From assembly GCA_045535305.1 (NCBI GenBank), contig JAZSLJ010000091.1:62001-126000 (forward strand): a stretch of 64,000 nucleotides of DNA, in the 5' to 3' direction. The stretch's first letter is position 1. Each line of letters begins with the position of its first letter. The translations under genes and the position numbers were made by a program. Below are positions 42,543 to 51,148 of this stretch, piece by piece. The DNA is from UBA1081 sp045535305 (GTDB lineage Bacteria; Bacillota; Clostridia; Oscillospirales; Acutalibacteraceae). Under the pieces are notes generated by a model. The model made no database searches and was not told the DNA's origin. It was given only the letters and a program-made list of their open reading frames with translations.

Positions 42543-44195
42543 TTATTTCCAAGAGGAATTGAGCTGTACCGTTCTGTTAAGCACGATTTTTTCATTTGTT
42601 GAATCTTTATCAACGCAGAAATATCCCTGACGCATAAACTGGAATGTATCGCCCGCGTTGAGTTCACCGATGTTGCCTTCGAGCAGACATTCGGTAACAA
42701 TAAGTGAGTCGGGATTGATATTCTCTGTGAAATTGCCGTTTGATTCGTCGCTGGGATTGGGTACGTTGAAAAGTCTGTCATAAAGGCGTACCTCTGCCTT
42801 TTTGCAGTCAGCCGCATTTACCCAATGGATAGTACCCTTTACTTTTCTGCCGTCGGGTGAATCACCGCCCCTTGTTTCGGGGTCGTAGGTACAGTGAACG
42901 CAGGTAACTTCGCCGTTTTCGTCAACGTCGTAGCCTGTACAGGTTACATAATATGCGGCTTTAAGGCGTACCTCGTTGCCGGGGTAAAGACGGAAATATT
43001 TTTTAGGCGGCTCAATCATAAAGTCGCTCTTTTCGATGTAAATTTCCTTGCCGAATTTAACCTCTCTCTTGCCCATTTCAGGGTGATCGGGGTGAATATC
43101 GGTTTCAAGTGTGTCGGAAAAATCGTCGGGCATATTGTCAATAACAACCTTAAGCGGGTCAAGAACAGCCATAGCTCTGGGCGCAGAAGCATTAAGGCAA
43201 TCTCTTACGCAGGATTCAAGCAAGCCGTAATCCACAACGCTGTTTGCCTTTGAAACACCGATTTTTTCAACGAAATCGCGGATAGCCTGTGCAGGATATC
43301 CTCTTCTTCTCATACCGCAGAGAGTTGCCATTCTGGGGTCATCCCAACCGCTTACAAGGCCGGAATTTACCATTTTCATACACTTTCTCTTACTTGTAAG
43401 ACAGTAGTTGAGGTTGAGTCTTGCAAACTCTATCTGACGGGGAGGCTCAGCAAAGCCGATTTCTTTGATAAACCAATCGTAAACGGCTCTGTTGTTTTCA
43501 AATTCAAGTGTGCACAGAGAATAAGTTACGTTTTCTCTTGCATCGGAGAGGGGATGTACGAAATCGTACATAGGATAAATGCACCACTTATCACCTGTCT
43601 GGTGGTGGTTGACATACATAATTCTGTAAATTACAGGGTCGCGCATTACGATGTTGGGTGATGCCATATCGATTTTTGCTCTGAGAACGTGGCTTCCCTC
43701 GGGGAATTCGCCGTTTTTCATTCTTTCAAACAGGTCAAGATTTTCCTCAACAGAACGGTCGCGGTAGGGGCTGTTTTTGCCCGGCTCGGTAAGAGTGCCT
43801 CTGTATGCACGCATTTCTTCAGCGGACAAGTCGCACACGTAAGCCTTGCCCTTTTTGATGAGCTTTATAGCGCATTCGTATACGAAATCAAAGTAATCGG
43901 AGGCATAGTAAACGTTGGCCCATTTGAAACCGAGCCATTCAATGTCTTCTTTGATTGCATCAATGTATTCTGTATCTTCTTTTGAGGGGTTGGAGTCATC
44001 AAGACGAAGATTACAAATGCCGCCGTATTTTTCGGCAGTTGCAAAGTCAATGCATATAGCTTTTGCGTGGCCGATGTGCAGATATCCGTTAGGTTCGGGT
44101 GGGAAACGGGTCTGAACTCTTGTGTTGACACCGTCGCGAAGCTCCTGGTCAATGATATCGTGAATAAAATTAGAATTCTTTACGATTTCTTCCAT
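42543..44195 (-). CDS. glnS: Glutaminyl-tRNA synthetase
   Basis: A 550-aa class I synthetase that charges tRNA-Gln directly. The ATP-binding HIGH motif is in PPEPNGYLHIGHAKAIC near 35, and the KMSKS-equivalent is CLTSKRKC near 270. The C-terminal beta-barrel anticodon domain includes EVRLKAAYYVTCTGYDVDE and ends near SSWK. Most clostridia make Gln-tRNA by the indirect GatCAB route, so a GlnRS beside GluRS suggests acquisition or division of labour. The ATG at 44195 is six bases after AAGGTG; a GTG three codons upstream overlaps it. It follows gltX after 18 bases. Confidence 0.95.
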   Translation of the reverse strand: MEEIVKNSNFIHDIIDQELRDGVNTRVQTRFPPEPNGYLHIGHAKAICIDFATAEKYGGICNLRLDDSNPSKEDTEYIDAIKEDIEWLGFKWANVYYASDYFDFVYECAIKLIKKGKAYVCDLSAEEMRAYRGTLTEPGKNSPYRDRSVEENLDLFERMKNGEFPEGSHVLRAKIDMASPNIVMRDPVIYRIMYVNHHQTGDKWCIYPMYDFVHPLSDARENVTYSLCTLEFENNRAVYDWFIKEIGFAEPPRQIEFARLNLNYCLTSKRKCMKMVNSGLVSGWDDPRMATLCGMRRRGYPAQAIRDFVEKIGVSKANSVVDYGLLESCVRDCLNASAPRAMAVLDPLKVVIDNMPDDFSDTLETDIHPDHPEMGKREVKFGKEIYIEKSDFMIEPPKKYFRLYPGNEVRLKAAYYVTCTGYDVDENGEVTCVHCTYDPETRGGDSPDGRKVKGTIHWVNAADCKKAEVRLYDRLFNVPNPSDESNGNFTENINPDSLIVTECLLEGNIGELNAGDTFQFMRQGYFCVDKDSTNEKIVLNRTVQLNSSWK

Positions 44196-44213
44196 GTTGA
44201 TCACCTTGTTATA

Positions 44214-45872
44214 TTATAAATTCTCAATAGTTTTGCTGATTCTTGCTTTGAGCTTATCTTCGCCCAGAAGCTTCATAATCATATAGAGGTCGGGAGTGTT
44301 TGTTCTGCTTGTAACGGCAATTCGGATAACTGTCGAAATGTCGCCTACATGACCTTTATATGCATCGGGGTTTTTCTTGTATTCCTTGACATTGGGAGTA
44401 AAGCCCAAAGGCTCGCACATTTCTTTGATTTTTGCAAACCATGTGTCCTTGTCGTCCTCAGCACCGTATACCTCAAGGTATTTCTCAAGTACAGCTTTTG
44501 CATCTTCTGCTGAAATATTTGCAGGCATTGTGTAATCGGGAGTATAAAGCTCATCGTAAAAATACGATAAGTAATCCTTAACCTGCGACCATTGTGAAAT
44601 ATCTTTTCTGGGCTTGGAATTTTCGCGGTCAATGTTAAGTATGGCTGTTGCATACTGTGCATCGGCAGTAAGGAGCTTATGGAAATCCTCATCATAAACT
44701 GATGCCCATTTTTCAATAAGAGAATATACCTTTTCCGCTGTCATAACAGATATTACGTTTTTGCTTACGTCGGTAAGCTTTACAAGGTCAAAAAGGCATC
44801 CGCTTGCGTTCATTTTTTTAAGGTTGAAGGGGAATTCAAACACATCTGCTGTAGGATTTGCTCTTCTCCAATCCTCGAAATTGGAGTTCAGGAGTGTAAC
44901 AAGATATTCAAGCACACTCTCTTTGGGGAAGCCTTTTTCAACAAAGTAGCTTACTGCAGCTTCGGGGTCTTTTCTCTTGGAAAGTTTACGTTTTGTGCCG
45001 TCTTCCTCGTCGATTTTCATAACCTGAGGTGTGTGTGCATACTTAGGCACTTTATAGCCGCAAGCCTTGAAAAGTGCGATGTGTTTGGGAACGGATGAAA
45101 TCCATTCTTCGCCTCTGATAACATGAGTTGTTCTCATAAAATGGTCATCGCAGATGTGTGCGAAATGATAAGTAGGTACACCGTCGGATTTAAGAAGTAC
45201 CTCGTCAATTATATTTTCGGGCATTTCGATTTTGCCGCGGATAATATCTTCAAAAATAACCTTTTTGTCTTCGCTGCCGTCTGCTCTGAAACGCAGTACA
45301 TAGGGCTGTCCCGCGTCAATTCTTGCTTTGATTTCATCAAAAGTAAGGTCGCGGCATTTTGCCCATTTGCCGAAATATCCCCAGATTGCAGTACCCTCTT
45401 TTTCCTGTGTTTCACGCATGGAAGAAAGCTCCTCGGCAGAGCAGAAACAAGGGTAAGCGAGCCCCTGTTTTACAAGGGATTTTGCTACAGTCTGATATAT
45501 TTCAACACGCTGACTCTGGGTGTAAGGGCCGTATTCGCCACTCTCTGTTCCAAAGCCTGTTACACCTTCGTCAAAGCCTACGCCGAAAGCGTCAAAACCG
45601 TTGATTATAGCCGAAACACCGTCGTCAATCTCACGCTTTTTATCGGTATCTTCAATTCTTAAAAAGGACACACCGTCTGTTGCTTTTGCGGTCATAACAT
45701 CGGTAAGTGCGCCGAAAAGACCGCCTATGTGAAGGTAGCCTGTGGGGCTTGGTGCAAATCTTGTAACTCTTGCGCCTTCCTTAAGCTGTCGGGGCGGATA
45801 TTTTTCCTCAAAATAATCGGGGGTTTTTGTGATTTGGGGAAATAAAAGTTCGCTTAATGCTTCGTAATTCAT
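44214..45872 (-). CDS. gltX: Glutamyl-tRNA synthetase
   Basis: A 552-aa class I synthetase for Glu-tRNA. The HIGH motif is FAPSPTGYLHIGGLFGALTD near 45; RIEDTDKKREIDDGV follows; the KMSKS motif is KRKLSKRKDPEA near 295; an alpha-helical anticodon domain completes it. It is longer than a standard ~480-aa GluRS. The ATG follows AAAGGTGAT. It is the first gene of gltX-glnS-membrane protein, and no T-box is visible in its short leader. Confidence 0.96.
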   Translation of the reverse strand: MNYEALSELLFPQITKTPDYFEEKYPPRQLKEGARVTRFAPSPTGYLHIGGLFGALTDVMTAKATDGVSFLRIEDTDKKREIDDGVSAIINGFDAFGVGFDEGVTGFGTESGEYGPYTQSQRVEIYQTVAKSLVKQGLAYPCFCSAEELSSMRETQEKEGTAIWGYFGKWAKCRDLTFDEIKARIDAGQPYVLRFRADGSEDKKVIFEDIIRGKIEMPENIIDEVLLKSDGVPTYHFAHICDDHFMRTTHVIRGEEWISSVPKHIALFKACGYKVPKYAHTPQVMKIDEEDGTKRKLSKRKDPEAAVSYFVEKGFPKESVLEYLVTLLNSNFEDWRRANPTADVFEFPFNLKKMNASGCLFDLVKLTDVSKNVISVMTAEKVYSLIEKWASVYDEDFHKLLTADAQYATAILNIDRENSKPRKDISQWSQVKDYLSYFYDELYTPDYTMPANISAEDAKAVLEKYLEVYGAEDDKDTWFAKIKEMCEPLGFTPNVKEYKKNPDAYKGHVGDISTVIRIAVTSRTNTPDLYMIMKLLGEDKLKARISKTIENL

Positions 45873-45915
45873 ATAATATCACCTTTTAAGGACAAATTTT
45901 CTCATTATTCAGTTT

Positions 45916-45944
45916 ATTATAAAACAATCCGAAAAAAAAGTAAA
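45916..45944 (-). promoter_or_regulatory. Promoter of the gltX-glnS operon
   Basis: On the minus strand TTTACT, 17 bp, TATAAT. The leader would be about 35 nt, too short for a tRNA-sensing riboswitch. Confidence 0.6.
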
Positions 45945-45983
45945 TAGCTAAAATAAATATTGTTAATTATAAACATTAAATGA

Positions 45984-46011
45984 TTGACATGACAGAAAAA
46001 TGTGGTACAAT
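45984..46011 (+). promoter_or_regulatory. Promoter of the D-aspartate ligase-like operon
   Basis: TTGACA, 16 bp, TACAAT, about 40 bp before the ATG at 46053. Confidence 0.75.
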
Positions 46012-46052
46012 AAAATGTAATAAAATTTTTTTAAATTAAGGAAGATATAATA

Positions 46053-47306
46053 ATGGAAATCAGAGAAACTGAATTTTTACCCGTAATTCTCGGTGCGGAT
46101 ATTACCGCTTACAGCCTTGCAAGAAGCTTTCATGAGGAGTATAAAATCAAATCTCTCGTTGTCAGTCAGCGCAGAGCAAGAATTATATCGGAGAGTAAGA
46201 TTATAGAGAACAGAGTTATTCCGGGTATTGACGACGTTGAATATCTTGTTGAAAAACTTGTTGAGATAGGCAAAGAATTCAAAGGCAAAAAGAAGCTTAT
46301 ACTTATGGGTTGCGGCGACTTTTACGTAAGAAATTTTGTTGATAACAAAGCAGTTCTGGGCGAATATTTTGTAATTCCTTATATTGATAAGGAGCTTATG
46401 GACGAAATCGTGCTTAAAGATAAATTCTACGCCATTTGCGAAGAATTAAAAATTGACCATCCCAGAACCTATGTTTACAACTGCGGAGAGGAAAATGCAC
46501 TTGATTTTGATTTTTCTTATCCCGTAATTGCAAAAACAGCAAACTCCGCTTTATATCATTATGCACAGTTTCCGGGCAAGAAAAAGGTTTTCCGTTTTTA
46601 TAACGAAAAAGACCTTAAAGAGATGCTTGCAAACCTTGAAAAATCAAGCTATGATTACAAATTCCTTATTCAGGATTGCATCCCCGGTGATGACTCCAAT
46701 ATGAGAGTTCTTACCTGCTATTGCGACAGAAATTCAAAGGTTAAATTTGCCGCATTGGGTCATTGTCTGCTTGAAGACCACACTCCTTCTGCTATCGGCA
46801 ACCCTGTTGCAATCATTAATGAAGTGGACAAGTACGGCATTGTTGACGCGGCTACAAGATTCCTTGAGCATATCGGTTACACAGGCTTTGCAAACTTTGA
46901 CATCAAGTATGATGAACGCAACGGAACATATAATTTCTTTGAAATCAATGTCCGTCTGGGCAGAAGTAATTTCTATGTTACGGGCAGCGGCTTTAACACC
47001 GTTAAATGGATTGTTGACGACCTTATTTACGGCAAGGAGCTCACATATACCGTTGCCGATAATGAAAATCTTTTCACCGTTGTGCCTAAGGGTATTATTA
47101 TGAGATACCTTAAAAATGAAGAATTGAGAAAAAAGGTAAACAAGCTCTGGCGTGCAGGAAAAGTGAGCTATCCTCTTTTCTATAAATGCGATATGAGTCC
47201 CAAAAGAGCATTTTATGTATTAGCCGCTTATCTTAATCAGTTCAGAAAGTATCATAAGGTTGAAAAGGCTGAAAAAGCCGAAAAGGAAGCGCTTAAAAAT
47301 GGCTGA
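46053..47306 (+). CDS. ATP-grasp ligase, D-aspartate ligase (Asl/Aslfm)-like
   Basis: A 417-aa soluble ATP-grasp enzyme. The N terminus FLPVILGADITAYSLARSFH resembles D-aspartate ligase of Enterococcus faecium, which adds D-Asp to the lysine of the peptidoglycan stem peptide. ATP-grasp elements are YPVIAKTANSALYHY near 155 (ATP-binding lysine), KFLIQDCIPGDDSNMRVLTC near 210, and the metal-binding FFEINVRLGRSNFY near 295. The next genes are an aspartate racemase, giving D-Asp, and an asparagine synthase, giving amidation. A basic C-terminal tail may touch the membrane. The racemase start overlaps its 3' end by eight bases. Confidence 0.82.
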   Translation: MEIRETEFLPVILGADITAYSLARSFHEEYKIKSLVVSQRRARIISESKIIENRVIPGIDDVEYLVEKLVEIGKEFKGKKKLILMGCGDFYVRNFVDNKAVLGEYFVIPYIDKELMDEIVLKDKFYAICEELKIDHPRTYVYNCGEENALDFDFSYPVIAKTANSALYHYAQFPGKKKVFRFYNEKDLKEMLANLEKSSYDYKFLIQDCIPGDDSNMRVLTCYCDRNSKVKFAALGHCLLEDHTPSAIGNPVAIINEVDKYGIVDAATRFLEHIGYTGFANFDIKYDERNGTYNFFEINVRLGRSNFYVTGSGFNTVKWIVDDLIYGKELTYTVADNENLFTVVPKGIIMRYLKNEELRKKVNKLWRAGKVSYPLFYKCDMSPKRAFYVLAAYLNQFRKYHKVEKAEKAEKEALKNG

Positions 47307-48012
47307 TAAAACTCTCGGAATTCTCGGCGGATTAGGGCCTCTTGCAACGGTCTATTTTATGGATCTTATTGTAAAACTGACCAATGCCGATAAGGATCAG
47401 GATCATATATCCATGGTGGTGTTCAATCATGCCGCCATACCTGACCGTACGGATTTTATTCTTGACAGCACAAAGCCGAATCCTTTGCCGATGATGATTG
47501 AAGATGCGAAAAAGCTCGAAAAATCGGGTGCGGATTATGTGGTGATGCCCTGTAATACAGCTCATTTTTTCTATGAGCAGATTCAGCGTAATATTTCTGT
47601 TCCGATGCTCAATATCATTGAGGAAACGGTGCGTTATGCTGTTGAAAACATTTCCGGCATCAAAAAACTCGGTATTCTTGCAACAAAGGGAACTATAACT
47701 GCAGGTGCATATCAGCAGATGTGTGAAAAATACGGTATTGATTGGGCTGTACCCACTCTTGCAGACGAGCAGTCGCTTATGAATATAATCTACAATCAGG
47801 TAAAAGCGGGCAAGGATATAAATATAAATGAATTTGTCCGTATAATCAACAATATGAAAGCCGACGGATGCGATGCTGTTGTTTTAGGCTGTACAGAGCT
47901 GTCGGTTATAAATAAAGATTTTGCACTTAACAGGAATGATGTTATAGATTCACTTGAAGTGCTTGCAAAAAAGAGTATTATCCTTTGCGGAAAGAAAGTT
48001 AAGGTGATATAA
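47299..48012 (+). CDS. Aspartate/glutamate racemase family protein, probable aspartate racemase
   Basis: A 237-aa PLP-independent racemase. The two catalytic cysteines are in VVMPCNTAHFFYEQI near 82 and AVVLGCTELSVINKDF near 196, and ILGGLGPLATVYFMDL opens the fold. It would convert L-Asp to D-Asp for the preceding ligase. The ATG at 47299 overlaps the ligase stop codon, so translation is coupled. The preference for aspartate over glutamate is inferred from the neighbour and from general resemblance. Confidence 0.88.
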   Translation: MADKTLGILGGLGPLATVYFMDLIVKLTNADKDQDHISMVVFNHAAIPDRTDFILDSTKPNPLPMMIEDAKKLEKSGADYVVMPCNTAHFFYEQIQRNISVPMLNIIEETVRYAVENISGIKKLGILATKGTITAGAYQQMCEKYGIDWAVPTLADEQSLMNIIYNQVKAGKDININEFVRIINNMKADGCDAVVLGCTELSVINKDFALNRNDVIDSLEVLAKKSIILCGKKVKVI

Positions 48013-49857
48013 ATGTGCGGATTTGTCGGATTTTTGAATGAAAGTCCCGATTTGCAGGTGAATAACAGTACCGTAAGAGCTATGGCTGACAGAATTGTTC
48101 ACCGCGGACCCGATCAGGACGATTATTATGTTGACGCAGACGTGTCATTAGGCTTCAGAAGACTGAGTATTATTGACCTTGACGGCGGCAGTCAGCCTAT
48201 TTACAACGAGGATAAGTCCAAAGTGCTTGTGTTCAACGGTGAGATTTACAATTATAAATCTTTGCGTGAGGATCTGCTTGCAAAAGGTCATAAATTTTAT
48301 ACTCACACCGATTCCGAGGTTCTTATTCACGGCTTTGAAGAGTACGGCAAGGACTTGCTTCCTAAGCTGCGCGGTATGTTTGCTTTCGTTATCTGGGATA
48401 CAAAGGAGAAAAAGCTTTTCGGTGCAAGGGATATCTTCGGCATCAAGCCGTTTTTCTATTATCTTAAAGATAAAACTTTTATGTTCGGCTCAGAGATAAA
48501 GTCATTTTTATCCAATCCGAATTTTGAAAAAGAGCTTAATAAAGCGCGTATTCCCGAATATCTCTGTTTTGAGTACATTCCCTCAAATGAAACTCTTTTC
48601 AAGAACGTTTACAAGCTCGCTCCCGCATCATATTTTGAGTGGCAGGACGGCAGGTTTACCGAGGGTAAATATTATGAGATGAAATATGATATAGATGACT
48701 CAAAATCTCTTGAAGAATGGGAAACCATAATTGCCGAAACATTCCGCGATTCCACAACCGTTCACGGTATTGCAGACGTTGAGGTTGGTTGTTTTCTTTC
48801 AAGCGGCGTGGATTCAAGCTACGTTGTAAAGGAAATGAGCAAAAACAACAGCGTGCGTACATTCTCCGTCGGTTATGAGGAGGAAAAATATTCCGAGCTC
48901 AGATATGCACAGGAGTTTGCAAAAACAGCAGGCGTTGAAAATTATATAAAAAAGATTTCCGCACAGGAGTTTTTTGATGCAGCACCAATGGTGCAGTATT
49001 ATATGGATGAGCCGCTTCCCAATCCTTCTGCTATTGCATTGTATTACCTTACAAAGCTTGCTTCTGAGCAGGTAAAGGTTGTTCTTTCCGGTGAGGGTGC
49101 AGATGAGCTTTTCGGCGGTTATCATTATTATAAAGATCCGCTTAATTTTGAAAATTATCAGAAATTGCCTTTAGGCTTAAGAAAGCTGGCGGCAAAGGCT
49201 GTCGAAAATATGCCCCGATTCCACGGCAGACGCTTTCTTATAAGAGGTGCGCAGGGCATTGAAGAAAGCTTTGTTCGTAACAACTATGTTTTCAGCTTTG
49301 ATGAGAGAGATGCAGTCCTTAATCCCGATATTCCCGCAGTCAATCCCGCTGAATTCACAAAGCCTTATTTTGATATGTGCAAGGATGTTGACGACGTAAC
49401 AAGAATGCAGTTTGTTGATATGCAGACATGGCTTGTGCAGGATATTCTTGTTAAAGCAGACAGAATGTCAATGGCAAATTCACTTGAACTGAGAGTTCCT
49501 TTCCTTGATAAAGAAATGCTCAGAGTTGCACTTTCGATTCCTACTGAATACAGGGTTTCAAAGGAGCAGACAAAAATTGCACTCAGAGGTGCTGCTCTTA
49601 AACAGGTTCCCGAAAAAACGGCAAGTATGCCGAAAACCGGCTTCCTTACACCGCTTAACGATTGGCTTAAAAGAGATGAATTCTATCAGCGTGTAAAGGA
49701 CGCTTTCACAAGCGATACCGCAAAGATGTTCTTTGACTGCGATTACATTCTTCAGCTTCTTGATAACCACAAAAACGATAAAGAAAAGAATATGAAGCGT
49801 ATCTGGTCGGTATATTCTTTTATTTTGTGGTACGATAAATATTTTGTAGAAAACTAA
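48013..49857 (+). CDS. Asparagine synthase family amidotransferase (AsnB/AsnH-like)
   Basis: A 614-aa glutamine-dependent amidotransferase. Cys2 (MCGFVGFLNE) is the glutaminase nucleophile; the synthetase half has the pyrophosphate loop FLSSGVDSSYVV near 257 and VVLSGEGADELFGGYHYY near 360. In lactococci the AsnH paralogue amidates the D-Asp cross-bridge of peptidoglycan. The position directly after the D-Asp ligase and racemase genes supports that role, but free asparagine synthesis remains possible. The ATG touches the racemase stop; the AAGGTGAT site lies inside that gene. Confidence 0.88.
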   Translation: MCGFVGFLNESPDLQVNNSTVRAMADRIVHRGPDQDDYYVDADVSLGFRRLSIIDLDGGSQPIYNEDKSKVLVFNGEIYNYKSLREDLLAKGHKFYTHTDSEVLIHGFEEYGKDLLPKLRGMFAFVIWDTKEKKLFGARDIFGIKPFFYYLKDKTFMFGSEIKSFLSNPNFEKELNKARIPEYLCFEYIPSNETLFKNVYKLAPASYFEWQDGRFTEGKYYEMKYDIDDSKSLEEWETIIAETFRDSTTVHGIADVEVGCFLSSGVDSSYVVKEMSKNNSVRTFSVGYEEEKYSELRYAQEFAKTAGVENYIKKISAQEFFDAAPMVQYYMDEPLPNPSAIALYYLTKLASEQVKVVLSGEGADELFGGYHYYKDPLNFENYQKLPLGLRKLAAKAVENMPRFHGRRFLIRGAQGIEESFVRNNYVFSFDERDAVLNPDIPAVNPAEFTKPYFDMCKDVDDVTRMQFVDMQTWLVQDILVKADRMSMANSLELRVPFLDKEMLRVALSIPTEYRVSKEQTKIALRGAALKQVPEKTASMPKTGFLTPLNDWLKRDEFYQRVKDAFTSDTAKMFFDCDYILQLLDNHKNDKEKNMKRIWSVYSFILWYDKYFVEN

Positions 49858-49870
49858 GGGAGGAATATTT

Positions 49871-51067
49871 ATGTTTACACCCAAAATCAGATTTATTGTG
49901 ATGAGTGATATTCACGTTAAAGCCGAAAAAGACTGCAAAGAACTTGAAAGACTCAAAAAAGGTCTTGCTGCGGCATACCGTTATGCCGAGGGCTGTGATT
50001 ATAACAAAATTGATGCATTGTTTGCAGTAGGCGACTTTGCAAACAGCGGTGCTGAGCAGGAAATGCTTAATTTTAAGGAAGTTACCGATGAATATTTAAA
50101 GCCCGAAACAGATATGACAATAGCTCTTGCCAGCCATGAATATCACGGTGAAGGCGGCGAAGAAGCCGCAAAAGAAAAGCTTAAAAGAATTTTCGGTATG
50201 CATTACGATGCACATAAGGTTATTAACGGATTCCATTTCATTTCCGTTTCTTCAACAAGAGGCTGTAATTTTGATGAACCGCAGATTACCTTTGCACAGA
50301 AAGCTCTTGCCGAAGCTGCTGAAGATGCACCACAAGCACCTATTTTCTTCTTCCAGCACCCCCATATTTCCGATACTGTTTACGGCAGTATAAACTGGGG
50401 CGATGATGCACTTTATTCAACTCTTATGAATTATCCTCAGGTTATTAATTTTTCCGGTCATTCTCACGCTCCCATAAACGACCCAAGAAGTATTCATCAA
50501 AAGCATTTTACATCTCTGGGTACAGGCTCATTGAGCTATTTTGAGCTTGATGAATTCGATAAGCATTACGGCACTATTCCGCCCGATAAAGAAAACTGTG
50601 CTCAGTTCTACATAATTGAAGCTGATGCAGACAACAGAGTACGTATTATGCCTTACGATATTCTTACAGACAATTTCTTTCCTTGCATCCGTGTGATTGA
50701 AAAGCCCTGCGAGCCCGATACATTTGCTTATACTGATAAGCGTTATCTCACAACCGTTAAACCTCATTTCCCCGAATCTGCTAAGGTTTGGACAGAAAAA
50801 ACAGATGAGGGAGTAGAGATAGTATTCACACAGGCTGAGATTTCAGAGGATATGGTTGACGATTACAAGGTTGTTGTAAGAAATGCCGACAATATTATTG
50901 TAAGACAGTTGACCGCCTGGTCAGGCTATTATCTTTACAATATGCCCGAAACAATCAGCGTTCCCGTTAAGAATCTTAAAGCCGGTAAATATACCGCAAA
51001 AATTACTGCAAGCGGCTTCTGGCATAATGAATCTGACAACGCACTGACAATTGAATTTGAAATCTGA
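49871..51067 (+). CDS. Calcineurin-like metallophosphoesterase, atypical motif III
   Basis: A 398-aa soluble protein. Motif I is VMSDIHVKAE, motif II is AVGDFANSG, and motif V is FSGHSHAP, all typical. At motif III the usual GNH(D/E) is ALASHEYHG: the metal-binding Asn is replaced by Ser. A histidine (FFFQHPHIS) fits motif IV. The C-terminal ~100 residues form a beta-rich domain (KVVVRNADNIIVRQLTAWSG), perhaps Ig-like. No signal peptide. It is 13 bases after the amidotransferase gene and may be co-transcribed, but no wall role is evident. Confidence 0.82.
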   Translation: MFTPKIRFIVMSDIHVKAEKDCKELERLKKGLAAAYRYAEGCDYNKIDALFAVGDFANSGAEQEMLNFKEVTDEYLKPETDMTIALASHEYHGEGGEEAAKEKLKRIFGMHYDAHKVINGFHFISVSSTRGCNFDEPQITFAQKALAEAAEDAPQAPIFFFQHPHISDTVYGSINWGDDALYSTLMNYPQVINFSGHSHAPINDPRSIHQKHFTSLGTGSLSYFELDEFDKHYGTIPPDKENCAQFYIIEADADNRVRIMPYDILTDNFFPCIRVIEKPCEPDTFAYTDKRYLTTVKPHFPESAKVWTEKTDEGVEIVFTQAEISEDMVDDYKVVVRNADNIIVRQLTAWSGYYLYNMPETISVPVKNLKAGKYTAKITASGFWHNESDNALTIEFEI

Positions 51068-51116
51068 TAAAACGGGGATATAAAAAAAGCGAAGATCGTA
51101 TAAAACTATATAAATC

Positions 51117-51143
51117 AAAACCACCGGTTGAACCGGTGGTTTT
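51117..51143. terminator. Bidirectional terminator between convergent genes
   Basis: AAAACCACCGGTT and its exact complement meet around one G, giving a 13-bp stem with A and T tails on both strands. Confidence 0.9.
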
Positions 51144-51148
51144 TGTTG

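Noticed and set aside
45873..45915. T-box riboswitch upstream of gltX
   Set aside because: The probable leader is about 35 nt, far too short, and no T-box sequence is visible.
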